From Thermoleophilum album (GTDB lineage Bacteria; Actinomycetota; Thermoleophilia; Solirubrobacterales; Thermoleophilaceae): a stretch of 64,000 nt of DNA. The stretch spans positions 682,001 through 746,000 of the forward strand of contig NZ_CP066171.1 of assembly GCF_028867705.1 (NCBI RefSeq), read 5' to 3'. A program made the translations under genes and the position numbers. Shown in pieces: positions 57,022-64,000 of this stretch (position 1 is its first letter; each line of letters begins with the position of its first letter). Below the pieces are notes generated by a model. That model was given only the letters and a program-made list of their open reading frames with translations, searched no databases and was not told where the DNA came from.

Positions 57022-57971
57022 GGTGCCTTCGCCCCCTCGCTTCTCGTGGTCGTCGGCGGAATCCTCGCACCGAGTTCGCGTCCGAGCGACAACACCGCTT
57101 GCGCGACACGGGCGCGGCCGGCGCGATCGTCCATGCGCGTGTCGGTCACCCGATGTGGCAACCCGTCCACGGGCTCGTCAGCGACGATGCCGTCCACGAG
57201 ACCGGCGTAGGCGTTCGCGATCCCACGCGCACTCGATTCGATTCCGGCGAAAGCGCAAAAAGCGTCGGTCGGTCCCTTGACTGCGCGCCCGCCGACGAAA
57301 GGGCTGACCGCGATCGCCGGCACCGTGCGCGCGGCAAGTGCCCCCCGCACGCCACGCACCGCGAGTATCGGCCCGATCGAGATGACCGGGTTCGATGGTC
57401 CGATCACGATCAACCGAGCGCTGTGAAGCGCCGCCTCGACCTCGCGCGTCGGTGCCGCGTCGTCGGCGGCCTCGACCTCGACCGCCTCGATCGGTCCCCG
57501 TGCTCGCTCGCGAACCATGAACTCCTGGAAGTCGAACCAGCTGCCGGCCGCGCGTACGCGTGTGCGCAGTTCGGTGTCGGTGGCCGGCAGCACCCGCGTC
57601 CGCACGCCGACCGCGTCGGCGACCGCCTGTTGGGCGACCGTTTTGCGCCGTCCGGCGCGGAGCAGCTCGGTGCGGATCAGGCACAGCGCCAGATCGCGGT
57701 CGCCGAGACGGAACCACGGGTCCCGCCCGTAGGCGGCAAGCGCCTCCATAACGTGCCAGCTATCGCCGCGGATGCCGTACCCGCGCGGGTCGATGAGGTC
57801 GGCGAGCCAGTAGGTGACAAGGTCGGGATCTGGCGACACGTGCACGCCGTAAACCCAAACGTCGTCGGCGACGTTGGCGATCACGGCGAGGTCGGCAGGG
57901 TCGGCCAGCGCTTCGGCGAGGGCGCGCGCCAGCTTCGCGCCGCCGGTGCCTCCCGACAGAAGCGCGATCAT
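57018..57971 (-). CDS. cofD: FO phospholactyl/PEP transferase (CofD/FbiA)
   Basis: This is a 317-residue protein opening IALLSGGTGGAKLARALAEA, followed by IANVADDVWVYGVHVSPDPD, VIGPSNPVISIGPILAVRGV and PTDAFCAFAGIESSARGIAN, diagnostic of CofD. It joins the activated three-carbon acid from CofC to FO, giving (dehydro-)F420-0. Lies 15 nt after npdG and overlaps cofC. Confidence 0.96.
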   Translation of the reverse strand: MIALLSGGTGGAKLARALAEALADPADLAVIANVADDVWVYGVHVSPDPDLVTYWLADLIDPRGYGIRGDSWHVMEALAAYGRDPWFRLGDRDLALCLIRTELLRAGRRKTVAQQAVADAVGVRTRVLPATDTELRTRVRAAGSWFDFQEFMVRERARGPIEAVEVEAADDAAPTREVEAALHSARLIVIGPSNPVISIGPILAVRGVRGALAARTVPAIAVSPFVGGRAVKGPTDAFCAFAGIESSARGIANAYAGLVDGIVADEPVDGLPHRVTDTRMDDRAGRARVAQAVLSLGRELGARIPPTTTRSEGAKAP

Positions 57972-57986
57972 CGCCGCCAGCTCGTG

Positions 57987-58679
57987 TCAATCCGCCCAGT
58001 GTCCGGCGGCGTCTTCGGGGAGTCCGGTGATGCGCACCCCGGCGTGGGTTCGGTAGCGGCGGTTGATCGAGATCAGCAGCGGCGTCAAGCCCTCGATCAT
58101 CCGCGCCATCTCGAGCGGGCCGCAGTCGACCGGCCGCAGCCCGTCGATGCGCAGCACGAGCTCGGCGACACGCCGTCGGGCTGCGCGTCGGTCGCCGGCG
58201 ATCAGAACGTCCTCGTCGAGCTGTTCGTCGAGCCGACGCAGGCGGTCGGCGGAGACGGTGTGAAAAGCGCTGACGACGTCGACGCCGTCGGGAACCATTT
58301 CGGCCGCTTGCTCGGCCGCCGACCCCTGGGGCACGCCGAGGAGCCGCGTCGCCTTGCCCGAGAACGCCGCCGCTAGCGGAACGGTGGCGTCGACCAGCAC
58401 CTGCCCCGGCTGGAGCACAGGCTTGAGACGCGTGAGGTTCTCGGACTGGGCGCGGAACGGCACGCAGAGCAGGACCACGTCGCCGCGGGTCGCTGCCTCC
58501 TCGTTGACCGCCGCTTCCGCCGACGCCTGGGGCAAGACCTCGCGCAGACGGGAGACGGCCTCGTTAGCGCGCCCGATGTCGCGCGACCCGACGACCACGT
58601 GCTCGCCCGCAGCGGCGAGCCGCAAAGCGAGACCGAACCCGAGCGCGCCCGTCCCGCCGATGATCGGTACCGTCGCCAC
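57987..58679 (-). CDS. npdG: NADPH-dependent F420 reductase
   Basis: This is a 230-residue Rossmann protein (VPIIGGTGALGFGLALRLAA, VVVGSRDIGRANEA, VVLLCVPFRAQ, GVDVVSAFHTVSADRL, VLIAGDRRAARRRVAEL) matching Fno/NpdG, which exchanges hydride between NADPH and F420. First gene of the F420 operon, so cofactor synthesis and its reduction are co-expressed. The presence of Fno supports F420H2-using enzymes such as the oxidoreductase at 30.5 kb. Confidence 0.93.
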   Translation of the reverse strand: MATVPIIGGTGALGFGLALRLAAAGEHVVVGSRDIGRANEAVSRLREVLPQASAEAAVNEEAATRGDVVLLCVPFRAQSENLTRLKPVLQPGQVLVDATVPLAAAFSGKATRLLGVPQGSAAEQAAEMVPDGVDVVSAFHTVSADRLRRLDEQLDEDVLIAGDRRAARRRVAELVLRIDGLRPVDCGPLEMARMIEGLTPLLISINRRYRTHAGVRITGLPEDAAGHWAD

Positions 58680-58756
58680 AGGCGCGCGAGCCTAGCGCAA
58701 GGGCGCAGGGCGAGCGGCTCGCGCGAGTGCGGCGCTGGTTTAGGTTGACGAGCGTG

Positions 58757-59518
58757 ATGCTCACGATGCGCGGAATCGAGGGAAGGGTGGCGGTCGTTAC
58801 GGGCGGCGCAAGCGGCATCGGCGCGGCGACGTGCCGGCGTCTCGCCGAGGAGGGAGCGCGCGTTGCCGTCGTAGATATCGACATGGCCGGTGCCGAGCGC
58901 GTAGCCCACGAGACCGGCGGGCGCCCGTACCGGTGCGACGTGGCTGACGTCGACCAAGTGCGCGCCACGGTCGGCGCGGTCGAGCGCGAGCTCGGCGCCG
59001 TAGACCTGCTCGTAAACAATGCCGGTACCGACGAGTTCGGTTTCCTCGTCGAAACTCGCCCCGAGCAGTGGGACCGCGTTCTGGCGATCAATCTGCGCGG
59101 CGTCATCGCCTGTACGCACGCGGTCCTTGCTGGCATGCAGGAGCGCCGATTCGGGCGCATCGTGAACGTCGCTTCGGAGGCGGGGCGAGTCGGCTCGCGC
59201 GGCTCGAGCGTCTATTCGGCCGCCAAGGCAGGGGTGATCGGTTTCACCAAGGCCGTGGCACGGGAGGGAGCGCGCTACGGCGTCACGTGCAACGCGGTGG
59301 CGCCGGGCCCGATCGAGACGCCGCTCTTGATGGCGGCCCCCGAGCACCTCGGCGAACGGGGGCGCAAATTGATCGAGACGATGGTCGGCTCGACTGCGCT
59401 GCGGCGGATCGGTCGACCGGAGGAGGTCGCGGGAGCGATCGTCTTCCTGCTGAGCGACGACGCGAGCTACATCACCGGCGAGACGCTCGGTGTGAGCGGC
59501 GGACTCGGCATGGTCTAG
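58757..59518 (+). CDS. Short-chain dehydrogenase (FabG-like)
   Basis: This is a 253-residue classical SDR: VVTGGASGIGAATCRRLAEE, VVDIDMAG (acidic, NAD-preferring), LLVNNAGTDEFG, VNVASEAGRVG (the catalytic Ser position read as the later S), YSAAKAGVIGFTKAVAREGA and FLLSDDASYITGETLGVSGG. Likely a 3-hydroxyacyl-CoA or related alcohol dehydrogenase. ATG 58757 was chosen; a GTG 30 nt upstream is in frame. It precedes HMG-CoA lyase on the same strand. Confidence 0.9.
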   Translation: MLTMRGIEGRVAVVTGGASGIGAATCRRLAEEGARVAVVDIDMAGAERVAHETGGRPYRCDVADVDQVRATVGAVERELGAVDLLVNNAGTDEFGFLVETRPEQWDRVLAINLRGVIACTHAVLAGMQERRFGRIVNVASEAGRVGSRGSSVYSAAKAGVIGFTKAVAREGARYGVTCNAVAPGPIETPLLMAAPEHLGERGRKLIETMVGSTALRRIGRPEEVAGAIVFLLSDDASYITGETLGVSGGLGMV

Positions 59519-59652
59519 CGCTCTTCACGGCCTGACACACTCCCCGCGGGCGGGGCACTCGCGGCCGATTGGGGCGCGCGCCGCGGGCTCGCGCGACGAG
59601 CGACACAATTGGTCGCGCCGCAAGCGAGTCGACAAGGGAGAGGGAACGTGCG

Positions 59653-60597
59653 ATGAACGCGTCGACGGGGGAGCGAGTGAAGATCCGCGAAGTCGGGCCG
59701 CGCGACGGCTTCCAGAACGAGCCCGAGGTGATCCCCACCGAGCACAAGGTGAGGTTGGTGGAGTGCCTCGCGCGCACCGGTCTCGAGCGTCTCGAGGTGA
59801 CGAGCTTCGTGCGTCCGGACGTGATCCCGCAGCTCGCCGACGCCGAGGAGGTGCTGCAGCGGATCGACGTTCCTCCCGGGGTGTCGCTGAGCGTGCTCAT
59901 CCCCAACGAGCGCGGACTCGAGCGTGCGCTCGCGGTTTGCGAGCGTGCCGGTCGCAGCTTGTTCCACGAGGTGAACGTGTTCCTCTCGGCGAGCGAAGAG
60001 CACAACCGACGCAACGTCGGCCGCTCGATCGCCGAGTCGCTGGCCGGGCTGGAGCGCACCGTCGCGAGAGCGCGGGCGGCTGGCTTCCGGTGCGAGGGGG
60101 TGATCTCGGTGGCCTTCGGCTGTCCCTACGAGGGGCGCGTACCGCCGGAACGGGTGTTCGAGATCGCTCGTGCCTTGCGCGACTTCGGCTGCGAGGAGAT
60201 CGGTTTCGGCGACACGACCGGAATGGCGAACCCGCGCCAGGTCGGCGAGTTCTTCGAGCGGGCCAGCCAGCAAGTGCCAGGCGTCGAGCTCACCGCCCAC
60301 TTCCACAACACGCGGGGTCAGGCGCTCGCCAACGTGGTGGCGGCCCTCGACGCTGGTGTCCGGTCGTTCGAGTCGTCGTTCGGCGAGCTCGGCGGTTGCC
60401 CGGTGCCGCGCGGCGCGACCGGCAACGTCGCAAGCGAGGATCTCGTCTCGATGCTGCACGAGATGGGCTACGAGACAGGCATCGATCTGGCGCGCTTGCT
60501 CGCGTGCGCCCAGGCCGTCCAGGAGCTGCTTGGGCGTCCGCTCGGCAGCCACCTGCTGACGGCCGGTCCGATCGACTGGACGGGGCGCGCAGATTGA
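59653..60597 (+). CDS. Hydroxymethylglutaryl-CoA lyase
   Basis: This is a 314-residue TIM-barrel enzyme of the HMGL family: IREVGPRDGFQNEP (catalytic Arg/Asp), GCEEIGFGDTTGMANP, ELTAHFHNTRGQAL (metal His) and the Cys loop ELGGCPVPRGATGN. It cleaves HMG-CoA to acetyl-CoA and acetoacetate, the last step of leucine breakdown. ATG 59653 has a GGGAGAGGG-type site upstream. The stop overlaps the TTG of the broken M28 peptidase gene. A hydratase and a carboxyltransferase of possible leucine catabolism lie at 62-64 kb. Confidence 0.94.
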   Translation: MNASTGERVKIREVGPRDGFQNEPEVIPTEHKVRLVECLARTGLERLEVTSFVRPDVIPQLADAEEVLQRIDVPPGVSLSVLIPNERGLERALAVCERAGRSLFHEVNVFLSASEEHNRRNVGRSIAESLAGLERTVARARAAGFRCEGVISVAFGCPYEGRVPPERVFEIARALRDFGCEEIGFGDTTGMANPRQVGEFFERASQQVPGVELTAHFHNTRGQALANVVAALDAGVRSFESSFGELGGCPVPRGATGNVASEDLVSMLHEMGYETGIDLARLLACAQAVQELLGRPLGSHLLTAGPIDWTGRAD

Positions 60598-61423
60598 GCG
60601 ACCCCGTTGGCGGCGCCCGCGCAGCAGCGGAGGGGGTGCACGCGCGCCTTGCGAACGACGTAGAGGCGCTAACCGCGATTGCGCGCGGGTCGGCATCATC
60701 TGGCATCCCGCGATCGTGCGTCCCGGCGACAGGTTGGCACGGCGGAGCGGCCGCCGCGCCTCGCTTGCGTTGGTCCCGGAGCTCGCGCTCGCGGCGGTGG
60801 CTTTAGCACCGGCCGCTATAGCGCGAGCTGCGGGACGGGTGCTCGCTGCGGGCGCGCTGCTTACGGCCGAGTCGCTCGCCCGCGCTCCCGTGCCCGGCGC
60901 CAACGACAACGCGAGCGGGGTCGCCGCGGTCCTCGAGCTAGCGCGCCGTCTCGCGGCGCGATGCCCTGCGAACGCGACCGTCGAGGTCGTCCTCACCGGC
61001 GCCGAGGAAGCGGGGATTGGGGGCATGGCCGCCTACCTCGCTAGCGCCGGTGCTCGCCTCGACCGGGCGAACACGCTCTTCCTCGGCCTCGACACGGTCG
61101 GATCGGGCGAGCCGGTGGTGCTGGTCGCCGAGGGGGGAGCGTGGCCGGTCCGCTACGGCGAGCGCGACATCGAGCTCGCTCGCAACGCGGCGCGACGTGC
61201 CGGGCCGCCCGTGCCCCGGCGCTGGCGGATCGGTGGTTGGACCGACCCGGCGCTAGCCCGGCTCCGCGGTTTCCCTGCGTTGTCTGTGTTGTCGCCGCGC
61301 GACGGCGGTTTTCCGAACTACCACCGCCCGGGCGACATGCCCGCGCAGGTCGACATCGACTGCGTCGCGGCGGTTGTGGACATCGCGGAAGCGATCGTCC
61401 GCGCCTGGGCGAGCGAGGATTAG
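60594..61423 (+). pseudogene. M28-family membrane peptidase remnant (internal deletion and frameshift)
   Basis: Two frames together resemble one actinobacterial M28 peptidase. From the TTG at 60594 the first frame reads the family N-terminus (ANDVEALTAIARGSASSG); from about 60692 the homology continues two bases out of frame (VGIIWHPAIVRPGDRLARR). It then runs through GANDNASGVAAVLELARRL, LTGAEEAGIGGM, FLGLDTVGSGEP and FPNYHRPGDMP to 61423. The segment that normally lies between, holding the first zinc ligands (a HHD-type motif) and part of the membrane domain, is missing. A deletion with frameshift near 60690-60697 would explain this. Translation of the distal part could begin at GTG 60716, but such a product would lack a metal ligand. 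Confidence 0.7.
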
Positions 61424-61527
61424 GCGCTTCGCGCGGAAGCGCTCAACGGATCGGAGCGACGGTCTCGACGCGCGGGTGGGGCGCGCCGATTCTCGCCGCA
61501 GCGAGCGCGCTGTCGGTGTCGAGGCCG

Positions 61528-61827
61528 CTAGCTGGCGCTGGGCGGTCCCTGCTGGAGCAGCGCGAACGCGATGTGGTCGCGCTCGACGTGGGCGTCGAGC
61601 ACCTTGTCGTCGACGAGCGGCAGCGCTTGCGGCTCGATGAAGACTGCGGCCCCTGCCACCTCGACGATCTCGTCCTCGGCCTCGGGCCCTTCGCGCAGCG
61701 AGATCTCTAGCGCGCCGGCGGTGCCCGATCCCGCCAGCGTGATCCGCATCCCCGAACCCTCGGGCATCTCGGAGGCGGCGAGCAGATCGCGGATCGCTTC
61801 GCTCGCCGCCGGGGAAATCGCGAGCAT
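61528..61827 (-). CDS. HesB/IscA-like protein without cysteines
   Basis: This is a 99-residue protein beginning MLAISPAASEAIRDLLAASE and continuing GMRITLAGSGTAGALEISLR, EIVEVAGAAVFIEPQALPLV and DDKVLDAHV. This is the HesB/IscA (Fe-S biosynthesis) beta fold. No cysteine occurs anywhere, so it cannot bind an Fe-S cluster like classical A-type carriers. Similar Cys-free versions are, as I recall, common in actinobacteria, with unknown role. It has an excellent AAAGGAG ribosome site. Confidence 0.75.
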   Translation of the reverse strand: MLAISPAASEAIRDLLAASEMPEGSGMRITLAGSGTAGALEISLREGPEAEDEIVEVAGAAVFIEPQALPLVDDKVLDAHVERDHIAFALLQQGPPSAS

Positions 61828-61921
61828 GGTCGCTTCTCCTTTCGACGGTTGCCTGTGCTTCGAGCCTTCCCGCGCCTGCGACTGACTAAACGTCGACGTG
61901 CGAAGAAGCCCCGCGCCCCGC

Positions 61922-62701
61922 TCAGCGGCCGCGGAACTGCGGCGCGCGGCGCTCGAAGAAAGCGTTCGTCGCCTCGCCGAAATCGGCGCTCGCGGCGAGC
62001 CGCTCCTGGAGCGCCACCTCGAGCTCGAGCGTTGCGGCGAGGGCGGGCTTGGCGACCTGGTCAAGTACGCGCTTGGCGCGACCGACGGCGAGCGGTGCGC
62101 ACGCCAAAAGCTCGTCGCAGAGCTGGGCGGTGGTGGCGTCGATCTCGGCGGCCGGGGCGACGCGGTTGGCGAAGCCGATGCGATGAGCCTCGGCACCGTC
62201 GATCAGCTTGCCGGTCATGATCAGCTCCTTGGCGTTGCCGAGCCCGACCACCGCTGGCAGCCGTGAGCTCCCGCCGACGTCAGGGATCAAGCCGACGCGC
62301 GTCTCGACTATGCCGGCTGTCGCCTCGCGCGCCATAACGCGCAGGTCGCACGCCAGCGCCAGCTCGAACGCGCCGCCGAGGCAGACCCCCTCGATCTGGG
62401 CGACGGTCGCCTTCGGCATCTCCTCGAGCAGGTTCCACCAGGCGATCAGCCGGCGGCGGAAAGCCCGCAGGCGCTCGGGAGCGCGCGAGAGCTCGCGCAG
62501 CTCGCCGACGTCCATGCCCGACGAGAACACGCCGCCGTTGCCGCGCACCACGACGACGCGCACACCGTCGTCGTCGGCGGCGCGTTCGAGCTCGGCGCCG
62601 AGCGCCGCGCACAGCTCTCCGTTCAGGGCGTTCCGCTTCTCGGGGCGGTTGAGCACCAGGTGCCGCACCGCCCCCCGATCGACGACCTCCACTAGCGCCA
62701 T
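61922..62701 (-). CDS. Enoyl-CoA hydratase/isomerase family protein
   Basis: This is a 259-residue crotonase-fold protein: LVLNRPEKRNALNGEL, VRGNGGVFSSGMDVGELREL (oxyanion hole), IEGVCLGGAFELALACDLRV (first catalytic Glu region) and VETRVGLIPDVGGSSRLP (second catalytic Glu). Both Glu are kept, so hydration activity is likely. Divergent from the carboxyltransferase gene with a gap of about 40 nt. A methylglutaconyl-CoA hydratase role in leucine breakdown fits the neighbourhood, but ordinary beta-oxidation is possible. Confidence 0.9.
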   Translation of the reverse strand: MALVEVVDRGAVRHLVLNRPEKRNALNGELCAALGAELERAADDDGVRVVVVRGNGGVFSSGMDVGELRELSRAPERLRAFRRRLIAWWNLLEEMPKATVAQIEGVCLGGAFELALACDLRVMAREATAGIVETRVGLIPDVGGSSRLPAVVGLGNAKELIMTGKLIDGAEAHRIGFANRVAPAAEIDATTAQLCDELLACAPLAVGRAKRVLDQVAKPALAATLELEVALQERLAASADFGEATNAFFERRAPQFRGR

Positions 62702-62741
62702 GAGGGCAGCGTAACCGTCCCTCGTGGGACACTTCGCTTCC

Positions 62742-64000
62742 GTGGAAGCTCGAGGAGCCCAGGCAGGGGAGGTTCCGGCGCTCGCTGCAGCGATCGAGCG
62801 CGCTCTAGCGGGAGGGCCCGAACACCACCGGCGCAAGGCCGCGGAACAAGGGAAGCTCCCTGTGCGCGAGCGGATCGCACGACTCGTCGATCCCGGCAGC
62901 TTCTGCGAGGACGGCTTGCTCGCGCACGCCGAGGAAGAAGGGTTCGGGGCCGACGGCGTCGTCACCGGCACAGCGACCGTCGACGGTCGACCGATCTGCC
63001 TGATGGCCAACGATCCGACCGTCAAGGCGGGCTCGTGGGGGCCCCGAACGGTCGAGAAGATCGTGCGCATCCAGGAGCGAGCGCTGCGGCTCGAGGTGCC
63101 GATCGTCTACCTCGTCGACTCTGCGGGCGCGCGCATCACCGACCAGGTGCAGATGTTCCCCGGCCGCCGCCACGCCGGGCGAATCTTCTTCAACCAGGTG
63201 CAGCTTTCGGGGGTGGTGCCCCAGGTCTGCCTGCTGCTCGGCCCGTCGGCGGCCGGCGGCGCCTACATCCCCGCCTTCTGCGACGTCGTCGTGATGCATG
63301 CCGGTAACGCGTCGATGTATTTGGGATCGCCGCGCATGGCGGAGATGGTGATCGGCGAGCGGGTGACGCTCGAAGAGATGGGCGGTGCGCGCATGCACTG
63401 CGAGGTTTCGGGTTGCGGTCACTTCCTGGTCGCCAGCGACAGCGAGGGGATCGATCTCGTCCGCCGCTACCTCTCCTACATGCCGAGCAACTTCCGCGGC
63501 GAGCCGCCGCAGCTGCCGGCGCGACCGCCGAGCCCATCAGCGCGGCCGCTCGAGGAGGTTGTGCCCGACGACGAGAACCGCCCCTTCGACATGCGCGCGG
63601 TGATCGCGGCACTGGTCGACGAGGGCAGCTTCCTCGAGGTCCACGAGCGGTGGGCGCGCGAGCTGATCGTCGGCTACGCGCGCCTCGCCGGATCGGTGGT
63701 TGGGATCGTCGCCAACCAGCCGAAGGTGCGGGGTGGCGTGTTGTTCGTCGACTCGGCCGACAAGGCGGCGCGTTTCATCTGGACGTGCAACGCGTTCAAC
63801 ATCCCGCTGATCTTCCTCGCCGACGTTCCGGGCTTCATGATCGGCACGCAGGTCGAGCGCCAGGGGATCATCAGGGCGGGGGCGAAGATGATCTCGGCGG
63901 TGTCGGAGGCGACGGTCCCGAAGATCTCGGTGATCGTGCGCAAGGCGTACGGTGCCGGCCTGTACGCGATGGCCGGGCCGGCCTTCGAACCGGACGCGTG
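62742..64000 (+). CDS. Acyl-CoA carboxylase carboxyltransferase subunit (partial, cut by right edge)
   Basis: The frame is open from GTG 62742 (alternative GTG 62724) to the window end, about 419 residues. N-terminal domain: LPVRERIARLVDPGSFCEDG, VPIVYLVDSAGARITDQV and LLLGPSAAGGAYIPAFCDVV. C-terminal domain: PKVRGGVLFVDSADKAARFI, FNIPLIFLADVPGFMIGTQV and RKAYGAGLYAMAGPAFEPDA. This is the biotin-dependent carboxyltransferase of propionyl-, methylcrotonyl- or related acyl-CoA carboxylases. With HMG-CoA lyase and a hydratase nearby, methylcrotonyl-CoA is a reasonable guess, but no biotin-carboxylase subunit is visible. The C-terminus lies outside the window. Confidence 0.93.
   Translation, partial: MEARGAQAGEVPALAAAIERALAGGPEHHRRKAAEQGKLPVRERIARLVDPGSFCEDGLLAHAEEEGFGADGVVTGTATVDGRPICLMANDPTVKAGSWGPRTVEKIVRIQERALRLEVPIVYLVDSAGARITDQVQMFPGRRHAGRIFFNQVQLSGVVPQVCLLLGPSAAGGAYIPAFCDVVVMHAGNASMYLGSPRMAEMVIGERVTLEEMGGARMHCEVSGCGHFLVASDSEGIDLVRRYLSYMPSNFRGEPPQLPARPPSPSARPLEEVVPDDENRPFDMRAVIAALVDEGSFLEVHERWARELIVGYARLAGSVVGIVANQPKVRGGVLFVDSADKAARFIWTCNAFNIPLIFLADVPGFMIGTQVERQGIIRAGAKMISAVSEATVPKISVIVRKAYGAGLYAMAGPAFEPDA

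Overview
This is a 64 kb, very GC-rich (roughly 70% by eye), gene-dense bacterial chromosome segment. Many neighbouring genes share 4-nt stop/start overlaps (ATGA, GTGA, TTGA). The gene content points to Actinobacteriota: a complete cofactor F420 gene set, a class E-like sortase with an LPFTG protein, two actinobacterial-style cyclic-di-AMP (ydaO) riboswitches in front of cell-wall genes, GTP-type PEP carboxykinase and MeaA-type mutase. A Thermoleophilia/Solirubrobacter-like lineage is my best guess, held with moderate confidence and made without any database search. I see no tRNA, rRNA, CRISPR array, phage or insertion sequence.

Layout. 1-9.8 kb: a TetR regulator cut by the window edge, a riboswitch-controlled NlpC/P60 protein, an acyl-CoA dehydrogenase, and a divergent metabolic locus. 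That locus has malyl-CoA lyase, a two-subunit acid:CoA ligase and a one-cluster ferredoxin on the minus strand and a MaoC hydratase on the plus strand. A second riboswitch precedes a CAP-domain protein. 9.9-25 kb: an envelope/exopolysaccharide region with a sugar transferase, Wzz/BY-kinase-like protein, large secreted protein, LPFTG protein, O-antigen ligase, polysaccharide deacetylase, sortase, two acetyltransferases and a secreted glycosidase, interrupted by pckG. 25.3-29.4 kb: a compact four-gene cassette (formyltransferase, luciferase-like monooxygenase, stand-alone adenylation domain, carrier protein) that looks like a minimal, possibly undescribed, natural-product system. 30-46 kb: F420-type oxidoreductase, MeaA mutase with MeaB, MBL hydrolase, ClpS, a BacNav-like channel, a MarR/MFS pair, lipid acyltransferase, YgfZ, Mn transporter with a DtxR-type operator, and aquaporin. 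46-58.7 kb: fbiC, a PadR/ABC/FtsX export unit, a copper-protein operon (multicopper oxidase, beta-helix protein, cupredoxin) behind a palindromic promoter, and the F420 operon npdG-cofD-cofC-cofE. 58.7-64 kb: SDR, HMG-CoA lyase, a broken M28 peptidase, an enoyl-CoA hydratase and a carboxyltransferase running off the right edge.

How it fits together. MeaA (ethylmalonyl-CoA mutase type), MeaB, malyl-CoA lyase and the MaoC hydratase are pieces of the ethylmalonyl-CoA route for assimilating acetyl-CoA. The lyase shares an operon with a succinyl/malate-CoA-ligase pair, which would allow malyl-CoA to be released with ATP formation rather than by a thioesterase; this is a hypothesis. HMG-CoA lyase, hydratase and carboxyltransferase suggest branched-chain acyl-CoA breakdown. 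F420 made here would serve the luciferase-like oxidoreductases. Several promoters (mntH, the copper operon, meaA) look leaderless, and in the first two a palindrome overlaps the -10 region.
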